A program made the position numbers and the translations under genes. Below, one piece after another: positions 43,261-52,492 of a DNA stretch of 64,000 nt. Numbering within the stretch: position 1 is the stretch's first letter; every line of letters starts with the position of its first letter. Under the pieces are notes generated by a model. That model worked only from the letters and a program-made list of their open reading frames with translations. It did not search any database and was not told where the DNA came from. The stretch is from positions 992,001-1,056,000 of the forward strand of contig NZ_QEES01000002.1 of NCBI RefSeq assembly GCF_003115775.1. The letters run 5' to 3'. The stretch comes from Cellulomonas sp. WB94 (GTDB taxonomy: Bacteria; Actinomycetota; Actinomycetes; Actinomycetales; Cellulomonadaceae).

Positions 43261-43293
43261 TCCGAGCCGCGTCCGAGCCGGATCCGAGCCGCG
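43261..43293. repeat. Three tandem copies of an 11-bp unit
   Basis: TCCGAGCCGCG, TCCGAGCCGGA, TCCGAGCCGCG at 43261, 43272 and 43283. It lies in the divergent intergenic region between the gene at 42705 and the gene at 43342. Confidence 0.8.
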
Positions 43294-43341
43294 TGCGGGC
43301 ACCGCGCAGAGCAGACTGGCGGTAGGTCACAACCACGGGAT

Positions 43342-44079
43342 GTGCTGACGGTGCAGGCCGGTGCGGACGAGCAGCTCCACGACGGTGGGACGCACGGGAC
43401 GAGCGGGTGGCGACGACGTTCGGTCGTCCTTGTCGCGCTCGGCGCTCTGGTGGTCGGGGCCGCCGGGGGCTGGCTCGCCCGCACCGCGACGACGCGCGAC
43501 CTCGACGATCGCGTCGCGGCCGCGGAGCTTCGGCTGGACACCCTCCTTGCGACACCTCCCTGCGCGTCGCCCGGCCCCGAGGCGAGCGCGTCAGCGTGCA
43601 CCCCGGAGGTCGGTGCGACCACACCGGGCACTGCGACGACCCCGGACAACGAGGCGACCAGCCCGGCACCGGCCGTCACGGCCCAGGCACCTGAGGTCAC
43701 CCGGCAGGCCGCGTACGTCATGGGCACGTACACGGCCGGCGGCACGCGCTACCTGACGGTCGACTACGTCCAGCTCCTCACGGGCGAGGCCGCCGGCACG
43801 GCCGCGGCAGCTCACGGCGACGAGTCGCCGCCGCCCAACGACTACTACATCGTCAACGACAGCTCCCTGCTGCGGGAGCTGCCCCTCGCCGCGGACGTCA
43901 CGGTCCGCGTGGTCACGAACGCCGACGGCAGCCTGGACCCCGCCGGCTCTGACCTGAGCGCGGTGGACTGGGTCGGGCGGATCACCGGCACCGATGCCGG
44001 CCGGTTCCTCTCGAGCCTCTACCGGCTGACGATCACCGACGGCACCGTGGACGCGATCGAGGAGCAGTACCTGCCGTGA
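43342..44079 (+). CDS. Membrane-anchored protein of unknown function
   Basis: A protein of about 245 aa. One N-terminal membrane anchor (VVLVALGALVVGAAGGWLA) follows a short cytoplasmic tail, then an Ala/Thr/Pro-rich linker and an external beta-rich domain with YLTVDYVQLLTGEAA and DYYIVNDSSLLRELPL. The start is uncertain: GTG at 43342 has weak ribosome-binding support, and a later GTG at 43351 is possible. It converges with the exporter gene only 1 base away. No family recognised. Confidence 0.65.
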   Translation: MLTVQAGADEQLHDGGTHGTSGWRRRSVVLVALGALVVGAAGGWLARTATTRDLDDRVAAAELRLDTLLATPPCASPGPEASASACTPEVGATTPGTATTPDNEATSPAPAVTAQAPEVTRQAAYVMGTYTAGGTRYLTVDYVQLLTGEAAGTAAAAHGDESPPPNDYYIVNDSSLLRELPLAADVTVRVVTNADGSLDPAGSDLSAVDWVGRITGTDAGRFLSSLYRLTITDGTVDAIEEQYLP

Positions 44080-44080
44080 G

Positions 44081-45307
44081 TCAGGCGCGGCGCCTGGGGC
44101 GCAGGACGCTGCTCAACGACAGCTTCTTCGAGTACTCGATCGAGCCGTAGCGGAACAGGTAGACCGCGAGCCGCAGCGCGACGAACCCGAGCCCGAACAG
44201 CTCGACGATGACGATCGCGGACTCCGCCAGCGTGAGGGTCCCGAACCCGTTGCGGAGCATCGCGGTGACAGCCGCCGTGTACGGGAAGAACGTGAAGACC
44301 TGGACGATCACGGCGTGCGGGTCGCTGACGATGACGCTCACGACGTAGAACGGGACGAAGATCATGATCATCAGCGGGGCGAAGTAGGTGCCGGCCTCCT
44401 TCACGGTCGGGACCATCGCGCCGATCGCGACCAGCGTGCCGGTGAACAGGACGAACCCGCCGACGAGCAGCAGGAACCCGACGATCATCGGCTGCGGCTC
44501 GAGGACCAGGTGGGACAGGTCGATGTCGGGCAGGCTGAGGTTCGACCGGAAGAAGACGTAGCCGACCACCACGGGCACCGCGAAGGTCAGCATCTGGACC
44601 AGGCCGACCATGAACAGCGAGATGACCTTCCCGACGATCAGGGTCGTGGGGTTCATCGTCGTGAGGATCATCTCGGTGACCCGGTTCTCCTTCTCCTCCA
44701 GCGTGCTGTTGAGCATCTGGTTCCCCAGCATCACGATGCTGAGGTAGAAGGCCACCAGGAAGAGCAGCGGCGGGATGACGGTGTCCAGACCGCCGGACAC
44801 CTGGCCGTCCTTGTACGTCAGAGCCGTGACCCTGACGTCGCCCTGCGCCATCGTGGTGAGCTCGGGCGACCCGATCTTCTGCTGCGCGCCCGTCACGAGG
44901 ATCTGCCGCGCGACGGCGTCGTACTTGCCGTTCTCGAAGATGCCCCGGTCGACCCCGTACACCCGGACCGGCTGCGTCGTCGGGTCGGCAGGGTAGGCGA
45001 AGTACGCGTCCACCGTGCCGTTCTTCACGTCGACGAGGGCCTCGTCGCCGTTCGCCGCCTTCGTCCCACCGAATGCCGCCGCGACCACGTCGGTCACGAG
45101 GCCGGAGTCGTCGGTGTAGGTGAAGTCGAGCTGCGCGTTCTTCTGCTCCTGCGAGGCGTTGTCGGTGCTCGAGCTGCTGATGAACACGAGCGAGAACACG
45201 GCGACGAGGACGAGCGGGATCGCGAGGGCGGCAACCCAGAACCGCCTCTTCGTCACGACCCGGAGGAACTCGAAGCCGACGACCGTGCCGAGGTTGTGCT
45301 GCGCCAC
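44081..45307 (-). CDS. ABC-2 type permease (NatB-like)
   Basis: A 408-aa permease: N-terminal membrane segment FWVAALAIPLVLVAVFSLVF, a large external domain of about 150 residues, and five to six C-terminal segments with NSTLEEKENRVTEMILTTM, a NatB hallmark. NatAB exports sodium in Bacillus, but the fold is shared by other exporters, so the substrate is open. It starts 3 bases after the ATPase stop. Confidence 0.9.
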   Translation of the reverse strand: MAQHNLGTVVGFEFLRVVTKRRFWVAALAIPLVLVAVFSLVFISSSSTDNASQEQKNAQLDFTYTDDSGLVTDVVAAAFGGTKAANGDEALVDVKNGTVDAYFAYPADPTTQPVRVYGVDRGIFENGKYDAVARQILVTGAQQKIGSPELTTMAQGDVRVTALTYKDGQVSGGLDTVIPPLLFLVAFYLSIVMLGNQMLNSTLEEKENRVTEMILTTMNPTTLIVGKVISLFMVGLVQMLTFAVPVVVGYVFFRSNLSLPDIDLSHLVLEPQPMIVGFLLLVGGFVLFTGTLVAIGAMVPTVKEAGTYFAPLMIMIFVPFYVVSVIVSDPHAVIVQVFTFFPYTAAVTAMLRNGFGTLTLAESAIVIVELFGLGFVALRLAVYLFRYGSIEYSKKLSLSSVLRPRRRA

Positions 45308-45310
45308 GGT

Positions 45311-46225
45311 TCAGGCCTCCGCTCGGTCGTTCTGGCTGCCGTAGATCCGCAGGAAGATCTCCTCGAGGGAGGTTCGGACCGGCGTGAAGCTGCGCACCGT
45401 CACACCCGTCGCGACGAGCTCGTGCAGGATCTCGGCGAGGTCGACACCCGCCCGCGGCGCCAGGACGGCGGAGGTGTCGTCGGAGGAGACCACGTCGAAC
45501 AGGTTCGAGTCGGGGAGCGCACCGGTGCAGGAGACGCGGATGACCGTCCCGCCGTACTGGTCCTGCACGTCCTCGACCGTCCCGTACGCCTCGGCGGTGC
45601 CGTCCTTGAGCAGGACGACGCGGTCGCAGAGCCGCTCCACCTCGTCCATCTGGTGGGTCACCATGATGACGGTCGCGCCCGCGCGCTTCTGCTCCTCGAT
45701 GATGTCCATGAGTAGCCGGCGGTTCACCGGGTCGAAGCCCTGCGTCGGCTCGTCGAGGATGAGCAGCTCGGGGTCGTTCATGATCGTCACGCCGAGCTGG
45801 ATCTTCTGCTGCTGGCCGCCGGACAGCTTGTCCAGCCGGATGGCGGCCTTGTCGGCCAGGGCGACCCGCTCGAGGTAGGCCCGCGACCAGGCAGCGGCGG
45901 CGTCCCGGCTGAGGCCCTTGAGCCGGCCGAAGTACACCATGACGTCGAGGACGGGCTCCTTCTTGTAGAGCCCGCGCTCCTCCGGCAGGTACCCGAGCCG
46001 GGCGCCGTCGCGCGGCTCGAAGACCTTCCCGTCGATGTGCAGGACGCCCGCGGTCGGTTGGTAGATCCCGAGCAGCGCGCGCAGCGTGGTCGTCTTGCCC
46101 GAACCGTTGCTCCCCAGGAACCCGAAGGTCTCGCCCGCTCGGACGTCGAACGAGAGGTCACGGATCACCGTCTGGCTCCCGAAGTCCATCCGAAAGTTCC
46201 TGATGTGCACCAGCGGCTCAGCCAC
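45311..46225 (-). CDS. ABC transporter ATP-binding protein (NatA-like)
   Basis: A 304-aa ATPase: Walker A GSNGSGKTTT, signature LSGGQQQK, Walker B LLILDEPTQGFD, switch His in MVTHQMDEVERL, with a C-terminal domain. The GTG at 46225 has AGGGGGAG 6 bases before it and is preferred to the GTG at 46243. It pairs with the NatB-like permease downstream. Confidence 0.9.
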   Translation of the reverse strand: MAEPLVHIRNFRMDFGSQTVIRDLSFDVRAGETFGFLGSNGSGKTTTLRALLGIYQPTAGVLHIDGKVFEPRDGARLGYLPEERGLYKKEPVLDVMVYFGRLKGLSRDAAAAWSRAYLERVALADKAAIRLDKLSGGQQQKIQLGVTIMNDPELLILDEPTQGFDPVNRRLLMDIIEEQKRAGATVIMVTHQMDEVERLCDRVVLLKDGTAEAYGTVEDVQDQYGGTVIRVSCTGALPDSNLFDVVSSDDTSAVLAPRAGVDLAEILHELVATGVTVRSFTPVRTSLEEIFLRIYGSQNDRAEA

Positions 46226-46261
46226 CGAGCTCCCCCTGCTCACGTCGTCGGCCCGACGGCC

Positions 46262-46995
46262 TCACGAACCACGGCCGAGCCTAGCGACGGGACGCGCCGC
46301 CGTGGCCCGTTCAGGGATCGGCTTCGGCTTGGGCTTCGGCTCGAGGTTGACCCAGCTGAACCGCCACGCCACGACGACGAGCCCCCCGACGGTCCACGCG
46401 AGCAGCACGCCCAGGTGGTCCCACGACAGCCCCGAGCCGACGACGTCGGTCGCCGTCGCGAGGGACATCGCCCGGGTGGCGTGGCGCAGCGGGAACACCC
46501 ACGCGAGGCGGTCGAGGAACGGCGGGAACGTCACGCCGACGACGAAGACGTCGGAGATGAAGCACAGCGGCAGGAGCGTGCCGAGCGTGGCGCCGATGAC
46601 GGCCTCGGCGGACTGGAGCAGCGACATGACGGCGAGGCCCAGCACCGCGAAGCAGGCGGTGGCGACCACGAACGTCAGGAGCGCCGCGGGCCACGCCGGC
46701 GGGACGCCGACCCCATACATCAGCCCGGCGACCAGGTAGATGACCGCCAACGTGAGCAGGGCGACCACGAGGGTCCCGGCGACCCGGCCGGCCAGCAGGG
46801 CCTGCCGAGCACCGAGACCGTGCCCGCGTCGGGCTTGCGGTAGCCCTCGAGGATCTCGACGGTGGTCGTCTTGCCGGCGCCGTTCGGTCCGAGCAGGGCG
46901 ATCACCTCGCCGGCCTCGATCGTCAGGTCCAGCCCGTCCACCGCGGCGAGAGCGCCGTAGCTCTTGCGCAGCCCCTCGACGACGACCGTCGGCAT
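46262..46995 (-). pseudogene. Deletion remnant of an ABC export module (ATPase 5' part joined to permease 3' part)
   Basis: From 46995 the frame encodes a normal ATPase N-terminus (TVVVEGLRKSYGALAAVDGL, Walker A LLGPNGAGKTTT) up to TVSVLG near 46800. From there a different frame encodes the end of an ABC-2 permease (ALLAGRVAGTLVVALLTLAV to the C-terminus at 46262) with FPLRHATRAMSLATATD. The ATPase signature, Walker B and switch, and the permease N-terminus, are missing. An internal deletion of roughly 1 kb or more that also shifted the frame is the simplest explanation. Neither product can be functional as an ATPase; the permease tail might still be translated from an internal start. Confidence 0.8.
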
Positions 46996-47141
46996 GGGGT
47001 CACCCCTCCCGGTCCGGCAGCCGCGGCCGTACGGCGGTGTCGCGCGGGCGCAGCAGCTGCCCTTGCGTCTGTTCTACCGCTCCGCGGGGTCCCGCGACAG
47101 CGCTGCCGCCCCGACCGACGGCGCCGGCGGGCAGCCGCTGG

Positions 47142-47543
47142 TCAGCGCGCGGGCGGCTCGTCCTGCCCGGACTCCTCGGCCACGTCGGCCTCCGCCTTCG
47201 TCGCGTGCACCGCCCCCTCGGCGTGCTGCGGCGGGGCGTACACCGTGTACAGGACGAGCGGGTTGACGCCGGTGTTGCGGACGTTGTGCAGCGCTCCGGC
47301 GGCGACGGCCACCAGGTCGCCAGCCCCCACCGGCTTGGTCTCGCCGGCCACGTCGGCCTCGCCTGCCCCGCTGACGAACGTGAGGATCTGGTCGGTGTGC
47401 TCGTGCGTCTCCGCACCGATCTCGCCGCCCGGCGGGATGGTCATGATCACGAGCTGGGCATGCACGCCCGTCCACAGGACCTGCCTGAAGTCGGCGCTCT
47501 GCTCGGCGACGAAGTCGATGGAGAAGTGCGGCATGGCGGCCAT
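47142..47543 (-). CDS. Cupin-domain protein
   Basis: A 133-aa single-domain cupin: PPGGEIGAETHEHTDQILTF supplies the first metal-binding motif (two His and Glu/Gln), and AGDLVAVAAGALHNVRN supplies the second His. The C-terminus is acidic and extended. GAAGGGAA precedes the ATG at 47543. Stand-alone cupins of this length have varied roles; the substrate is unknown. Confidence 0.88.
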   Translation of the reverse strand: MAAMPHFSIDFVAEQSADFRQVLWTGVHAQLVIMTIPPGGEIGAETHEHTDQILTFVSGAGEADVAGETKPVGAGDLVAVAAGALHNVRNTGVNPLVLYTVYAPPQHAEGAVHATKAEADVAEESGQDEPPAR

Positions 47544-47712
47544 GGCTCGGGTTCCCTTCGGTGCTGCGCAGGCGCGCGGTCCGCGGACGTGGGCCGGCGA
47601 GGCGACGCTCACCATTCTGCTCCGGAGGCGTCGTCCACGTGCCCGGTATGGCCTGCTCGTCCGCCCGACTCGTCCGCCTGGACGGGCGCCGCCCGCCCGG
47701 CGCCGCCGGTCC

Positions 47713-50700
47713 TCAGCCGGCCGGCGTGTCCACCACGATGCGGACCACGTCACCGAGTCGCTGGAAGACGCGGGCACTGAGCTCGGCGTCGAGGCTCCCC
47801 CCCGTCAGGACGACCTGCGTCCCGTCCGCACGGTCCACCCGGACCTCGCTCCGGTCGTTCCGGCGGTAGACGACGGGCACCTGGCAGAACGTGAACGCGA
47901 GCGAGCCGGCCTCGAGGTCGATCGACTGCGGCCGCCCGGCGACGTCGAGGTACCGGAACGTCTCGGGGCGCGTCGTCCACTCCTGCGGACGCAGGAGGAC
48001 CGGTCGGAACGCGATCCGGCCGCGCTCGACGCGCAGCCCGAGCTCGCCGAGCCGGGTCAGCACCTCCTCCTTGACCTGGCCGGTCATGCCCGGCTGGCGC
48101 GCGCCGCGGCCCGCCGGCGTGTGCGAGTAGGGGTCGACCGGGAACGCGCCGTAGACCTCGGGGGTCTTGGAGTACCCGAGCCCGATGCGGACGTCCTCGT
48201 AGGCGTCGCGCAGCCGGTCGACGACGGTGGCGTCGGCGCCCTCGGCGACCGCCCGCTCGACGTTCTCCTGGACCGCGAGCAGCAGCTTGGAGACCATGTG
48301 CCAGTAGATGCTGCCGAGGCCCTCGTACGCGAAGAACGACCCCGACCGGCCCGTGAACTCGGCGTGCTGGAAGACGTCCTCGAAGACCGCCAGCAGCGCC
48401 TCCCGGCCGCGCTCGACGACCTCGGGCGCGACGGCATCGGCCGGGACAGCCGCGAGCGCCGCGGTGACGTCCCCCGCGTTGTGGATGTCGGGCGCGAAAC
48501 GGAAGTCGCCCCCGACGTCCTGCAGGACGATCGAGGTGTCCCCCGCCCGGACGAGCTGGGCGACCAGCGGGACCCCGGCGGCCCGGTCGGCGCGCAGGAG
48601 GTTGCGCTCGAGGAACCTGGGCAACGTCTTGTCGGGGTAGAGCATGTAGCTGTGCTGGTCAGGGCGGTACAGGGCGCTCCGGCGCAGACCGTGCAGCAGG
48701 CCGAGGCACTCGTGCGGGCCGAGCAGGCCCGACGACAGGATGGCGACCTGACCCTCGAGCATCACCTGGAGCCGGCGGATCCCCGCCCCGCCCTGGCGCA
48801 GGTCGAGGAGGTTGTAGGAGTGGAACAGCGCGTCGGCGCGGCGGTTGGCCCGCAGCCCTGCGTCGACGTACCGCTCGGCCAGGTCGAGGAACTCGTGCAC
48901 CGTGGCGGCGTCGACCGTCGTCCGGCTCCCGCGGAACCCGGCGTAGACCCGCGTGCGGTACGCCGTCCCGGCGGCCCCCAGCGCGTCCATGACCGACTTG
49001 CGGGACGCGTCGTCGAACCCCGCGGCGACGCCGTCCGCGTGCCCGGCGAGCGCCGCGTGCACGTCCGTGAGCAGGTCGCGCAGCTCGGTGGTCAGGGACA
49101 GGTCCTCCGCGAGCAGCTCGCGGACCACGCCCAGGTAGCGGCGCACGTAGGCCAGCGTCACGACCGAGAGACCGCGCCCGACGAGCGCGTTGTTCGCGTC
49201 GTTCCACTCGGGGCGCTGGGTGTTCATCCAGATCCCGCCGTCCGGGACCAGGTTGACGAGCTTCGCCAGGACGAGCAGCAGGAGCTTCTCGCCGAGCGTC
49301 ACCCGCACCAGCTCGCCGTCCGGGCCGTGCACGAGCTTGCCGTCGGCCCCCTCGACCGCGACGCGGCGCGCGATGGCCGCGGCTGCCGCCTGGTCGAACG
49401 TGATCGTCTCGCCCGGGTCGAGCAGCGTCTGCTCGTACGACGCGATCCGGTACGGCACGTCGCCGTGCGTGAGCACCGGGCGGTTGACGAGCCCGGCGAG
49501 CACGCCCGGGTGGAACCGCTCGGAGGTCTCGATCAGCTTGAGCAGGTAGACGATCTGGTGGTCGCTCCAGTAGCCGATGTTGGACCACGGGTTGCCCGGC
49601 TCCGGGACCTCCCAGTCGATGCCGGTCCGGGAGATCCGGTACGGGTTGTAGCCATCGGCAGTGCTCGCGTCGAGGAACACCGCGACCATCGACTCGACGT
49701 ACTCCGGGAACGACCAGGCGAGCGCCTCCCAGTTCTGGAAGATGTCGCGCCAGTTGCCCTGGAAGTCGACCTTCAGCTTGCCGCGCTCGTCGTGCAGGGC
49801 GATCCGGAACACGTTCCAGGGCCGGCTCGGGTCGCCGTGGCGGCGGCTGAACGTGAGCGGCAGGTACTCGCGGGCCAGGCGCCACAGGTCCGGGTCGCCG
49901 TCCCGCTCGGCGAGGGCGACCAGCGCGTCGACCGGGAGCCGCTCCGGCAGCCCGGCGAGCACGTCCGCGCAGCGCTGCGCGGTGCGCGGGCTGCGCTGCG
50001 CGACGAACAGCCGGAAATCGGCGGCCTCGACGGCGTGCCCGTCCGCGGGCACACCGCCGCGCATCGAGTTGAAGAGCACGTTGGCGCCGTGGTGCGCGGC
50101 GGCCAGCTCGTCGCCGGTCAGCTGGGCGGCGTCCGACGTCGCGATGAGCGCCTCGAGGTCGGTCCGGGTGCGGTCGATGTCGGCCGCGAGCCGTGCACCG
50201 GCACCCGCCGGGTCGGCCAGCTCGGTCTGCAGCGCGACGACCTGCGCCGCGTCGAGGTCGGCGTCGGCCACGACGCTCCACCGCTGCTGCTCGCCCGCAG
50301 CCAGGACGACGCGGGAGCGCACGAGGTACGCGCCGCGCTCGCCCCGCAGCTCGGTGTCCGGCGCGACCCGGTCGCCTGCCGCGAACGCCCGGACCTGACG
50401 GTCGGACAGCAGGTGGTCGACCCGTCCGAGACCGACGTGCCAGGCCACGTTCGCGCGCAGCGACTCGCTCGGCTCGGCCTTGTCGGTGAGCTTGGAGTTC
50501 ATGTAGAGGATGCCCAGGCCGGTCGCGTCGTCGACCTCGGTCCGCTTGTACGCGTCGAGCAGCGCGCTCAGCTCGTTCTGGACCTGCGCGGTGGCGCCGG
50601 CCGGGAGCAGGTTGACGAACCCGTCGAGGATCTCGACCGTCCGCGGCCCGTCCGCGAGCGACGTCAGCTCGCAGCTGCGCACGACGCCGTACCGCGCGCT

Positions 50701-51153
50701 GGTCTGCCAGGACACGCGCAGCCGCAGGCCGAGGTCCGCGCGGCTCTCCTCGAAGACGAGGGTCGTGCCGAGGTAGTCCTTCGCAAGGTTCCGCTCGACC
50801 GCCGGGTCGCCGGGACGCGTCTCGGCGAACGGCTGCCAGCACACGACGCCGCCGTCGGGCAGCGTGACCCGCAGGACGCTCAGTCCACCCGTGCGCCCCG
50901 CGCCCTCGGCGACCTTGTCCTCCGTGTAGTACGGGAACAGCGCGCGGTCGGCGTGCTCCCGGCCGGCCGTGACCCCGCCGGTGCTCGAGATGAACAGCCA
51001 CAGGTCGCTCGCACCGACGAGCGTCATGAAGAACGGCGGCATCTGGTCATACGCGCTGATCTGGTAGAACCGGCGCCCGTCCAGGTCGAGGGACCGGCCG
51101 GTCACGGCGGTGTGGTCGACGGACTGGGCGGGGGCGACTGCCTGCGGGGACAT
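47713..51153 (-). CDS. Large GH94/glycoside-phosphorylase-like protein under CelR-type control
   Basis: A 1146-aa cytosolic protein. The N-terminal 350 residues are beta-rich (super-sandwich-like) and the remainder looks like an (alpha/alpha)6 barrel. The segment MNTQRPEWNDANNALVG resembles the GH94 catalytic loop DWND, but the general-acid Asp is Glu here. Other barrel segments: NWRDIFQNWEALAWSFPEY and NPWSNIGYWSDHQIVYLLKL. AAGGAA stands 7 bases before the ATG at 51153; an alternative ATG at 51204 is possible. A CelR-type palindrome lies upstream, which points to cello-oligosaccharide metabolism. It could be a phosphorylase or an unrecognised hydrolase; the exact reaction is unknown. Confidence 0.7.
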   Translation of the reverse strand: MSPQAVAPAQSVDHTAVTGRSLDLDGRRFYQISAYDQMPPFFMTLVGASDLWLFISSTGGVTAGREHADRALFPYYTEDKVAEGAGRTGGLSVLRVTLPDGGVVCWQPFAETRPGDPAVERNLAKDYLGTTLVFEESRADLGLRLRVSWQTSARYGVVRSCELTSLADGPRTVEILDGFVNLLPAGATAQVQNELSALLDAYKRTEVDDATGLGILYMNSKLTDKAEPSESLRANVAWHVGLGRVDHLLSDRQVRAFAAGDRVAPDTELRGERGAYLVRSRVVLAAGEQQRWSVVADADLDAAQVVALQTELADPAGAGARLAADIDRTRTDLEALIATSDAAQLTGDELAAAHHGANVLFNSMRGGVPADGHAVEAADFRLFVAQRSPRTAQRCADVLAGLPERLPVDALVALAERDGDPDLWRLAREYLPLTFSRRHGDPSRPWNVFRIALHDERGKLKVDFQGNWRDIFQNWEALAWSFPEYVESMVAVFLDASTADGYNPYRISRTGIDWEVPEPGNPWSNIGYWSDHQIVYLLKLIETSERFHPGVLAGLVNRPVLTHGDVPYRIASYEQTLLDPGETITFDQAAAAAIARRVAVEGADGKLVHGPDGELVRVTLGEKLLLLVLAKLVNLVPDGGIWMNTQRPEWNDANNALVGRGLSVVTLAYVRRYLGVVRELLAEDLSLTTELRDLLTDVHAALAGHADGVAAGFDDASRKSVMDALGAAGTAYRTRVYAGFRGSRTTVDAATVHEFLDLAERYVDAGLRANRRADALFHSYNLLDLRQGGAGIRRLQVMLEGQVAILSSGLLGPHECLGLLHGLRRSALYRPDQHSYMLYPDKTLPRFLERNLLRADRAAGVPLVAQLVRAGDTSIVLQDVGGDFRFAPDIHNAGDVTAALAAVPADAVAPEVVERGREALLAVFEDVFQHAEFTGRSGSFFAYEGLGSIYWHMVSKLLLAVQENVERAVAEGADATVVDRLRDAYEDVRIGLGYSKTPEVYGAFPVDPYSHTPAGRGARQPGMTGQVKEEVLTRLGELGLRVERGRIAFRPVLLRPQEWTTRPETFRYLDVAGRPQSIDLEAGSLAFTFCQVPVVYRRNDRSEVRVDRADGTQVVLTGGSLDAELSARVFQRLGDVVRIVVDTPAG

Positions 51154-51210
51154 GAGGGCGTTCCTTGTGGTGGTGCCGGTGGGTCGGGTCGTGCGGATGC
51201 TCATCGGGTC

Positions 51211-51232
51211 CCCCCGTCAGCGATGACGGGGG
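51211..51232 (-). promoter_or_regulatory. Leader hairpin upstream of the GH94-like gene
   Basis: CCCCCGTCA and TGACGGGGG form a perfect 9-bp stem with a 4-base loop, between the operator at 51229-51242 (which it touches) and the possible start codons. It could influence translation from the nearer start. Confidence 0.45.
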
Positions 51233-51242
51233 AGCGCTCCCA
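51229..51242. promoter_or_regulatory. CelR-type operator
   Basis: GGGGAGCGCTCCCA contains the perfect 12-bp palindrome GGGAGCGCTCCC and differs in one base from TGGGAGCGCTCCCA, the operator of the cellobiose-responsive LacI-family repressor CelR of Thermobifida. It lies 76 bases before the preferred start of the GH94-like gene. Confidence 0.8.
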
Positions 51243-51364
51243 CGCACCAGCATGCCACCCCGGGGGCCGTGTGCGGAGCGGCGTGCGGGCGCGGCCCCCG
51301 ACGGGAAGGACAACCCCCCGCGAATCCCCCGTCGGTGCGAGCCGTTGTCTGCCACGATGCCCTC

Positions 51365-52453
51365 ATGACTGTCGCAGGGGGTGCGGAGGTCGAGACGCCG
51401 GGGTCGCGGCCGTCTCCGGGGCTCGGCCTGCCCGTTCCGCCGTACGCGGCGTGGAGCCGACGCGTCATCGCGTCCGTGCTCGACGGCCTGCTCGGCAGCG
51501 GGATCGCCTTCCTCGCCCTCGGCGCGCCGGCGCTGACCCTGCCGTTCCTCGGCGTGGCGTTCGGGTACAACGGCAGCGAGCACGCCGGGGTGACCGCCTG
51601 GACGAGCAGCGGGTGGGCCGTCGGAGCGGTGCTGGTCGCCGTGCTCATGCAGGCCTACCTCGGCGCGACGCCCGGCAAGCTCGTCATGGGGCTCGCCGTC
51701 GTGCGGCGGGCCGACGCCCGACCGATCGGGCTGGTGCGGACCCTCGTCCGGTACGTGCTGCACCTCCTCGACGCCATCCTCTTCATCGGCTTCCTGCTCC
51801 CCCTGTGGACCACCGAGCGGCTGACCATCGCGGACCGGCTCGCCTCGACGGTCGTGCTGCACACGCGTCGACCGCGTCCGTACCGGTGGCCCGCCGGGCC
51901 CGACTCGCTGTCCGACCCCGGCCCGCCGGTCTCGTGGGAGCTGCCGGCCGTGCCCCGGTGGGTGCCGGTCGCCACGACGCTCTCGGCGACGGCCTGCGCC
52001 GGCCTGGCACTCTTCTCCGGCGCGCTCGGCTCGTCGCAGATGTTCGCCGGGCCGGTGGACCTCGCCTGCGAGATGGCGTCGGGCGACCCCGGGTCGCTCG
52101 GCCTCACCGGGGGGACGCTGTCCGCCTCGCTCTACCCTGCGACCGAGACCCGGCTCGGGGTGACGCGCCACGCGACCGTCGACCCGGCGCCGCGCGTGGA
52201 GTGGGAGCTGTCGGGCTCCACCGACGCCTCGTCCGACGTGGTGGTCCGCATCGCGTTCACGTCCCAGGGCACGGCCGACGCCCGCTCCTACGACTTCCCG
52301 ACGTACGGCGGCGTCTCGGGGCCGTGGACCGAGTCAAGGGCTCTCCCCGTCGACGCGCTCGCGGGCCTCGGGACCTCGTGGAGCTGGAGTCAGAGCGTGG
52401 TCGTCGACGGCGTCGAGTCCCCCGCCTGCACCGGGTCGGTCTCGACCGGCTGA
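51365..52453 (+). CDS. RDD-family membrane protein
   Basis: A 362-aa protein: an RDD domain (YAAWSRRVIASVLDGLLGSG, then ATPGKLVMGLAVVRRADARP and TIADRLASTVVLHTRRP) with three membrane segments, a fourth membrane segment near the middle, and an external C-terminal domain of about 130 residues. No good ribosome-binding site precedes the ATG, so it may be leaderless. RDD proteins are membrane proteins of varied or unknown role. It is divergent from the GH94-like gene. Confidence 0.85.
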   Translation: MTVAGGAEVETPGSRPSPGLGLPVPPYAAWSRRVIASVLDGLLGSGIAFLALGAPALTLPFLGVAFGYNGSEHAGVTAWTSSGWAVGAVLVAVLMQAYLGATPGKLVMGLAVVRRADARPIGLVRTLVRYVLHLLDAILFIGFLLPLWTTERLTIADRLASTVVLHTRRPRPYRWPAGPDSLSDPGPPVSWELPAVPRWVPVATTLSATACAGLALFSGALGSSQMFAGPVDLACEMASGDPGSLGLTGGTLSASLYPATETRLGVTRHATVDPAPRVEWELSGSTDASSDVVVRIAFTSQGTADARSYDFPTYGGVSGPWTESRALPVDALAGLGTSWSWSQSVVVDGVESPACTGSVSTG

Positions 52454-52492
52454 CGGGCCCTGGTCGGTCGGCGCGTGCGACCGTCGCCGGGC

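Noticed and set aside
43194-43341. Longer N-terminus for the protein at 43342 beginning at 43219
   Set aside because: The extension would translate the 11-bp tandem repeat and has no ribosome-binding site; the membrane anchor follows normally from 43342.
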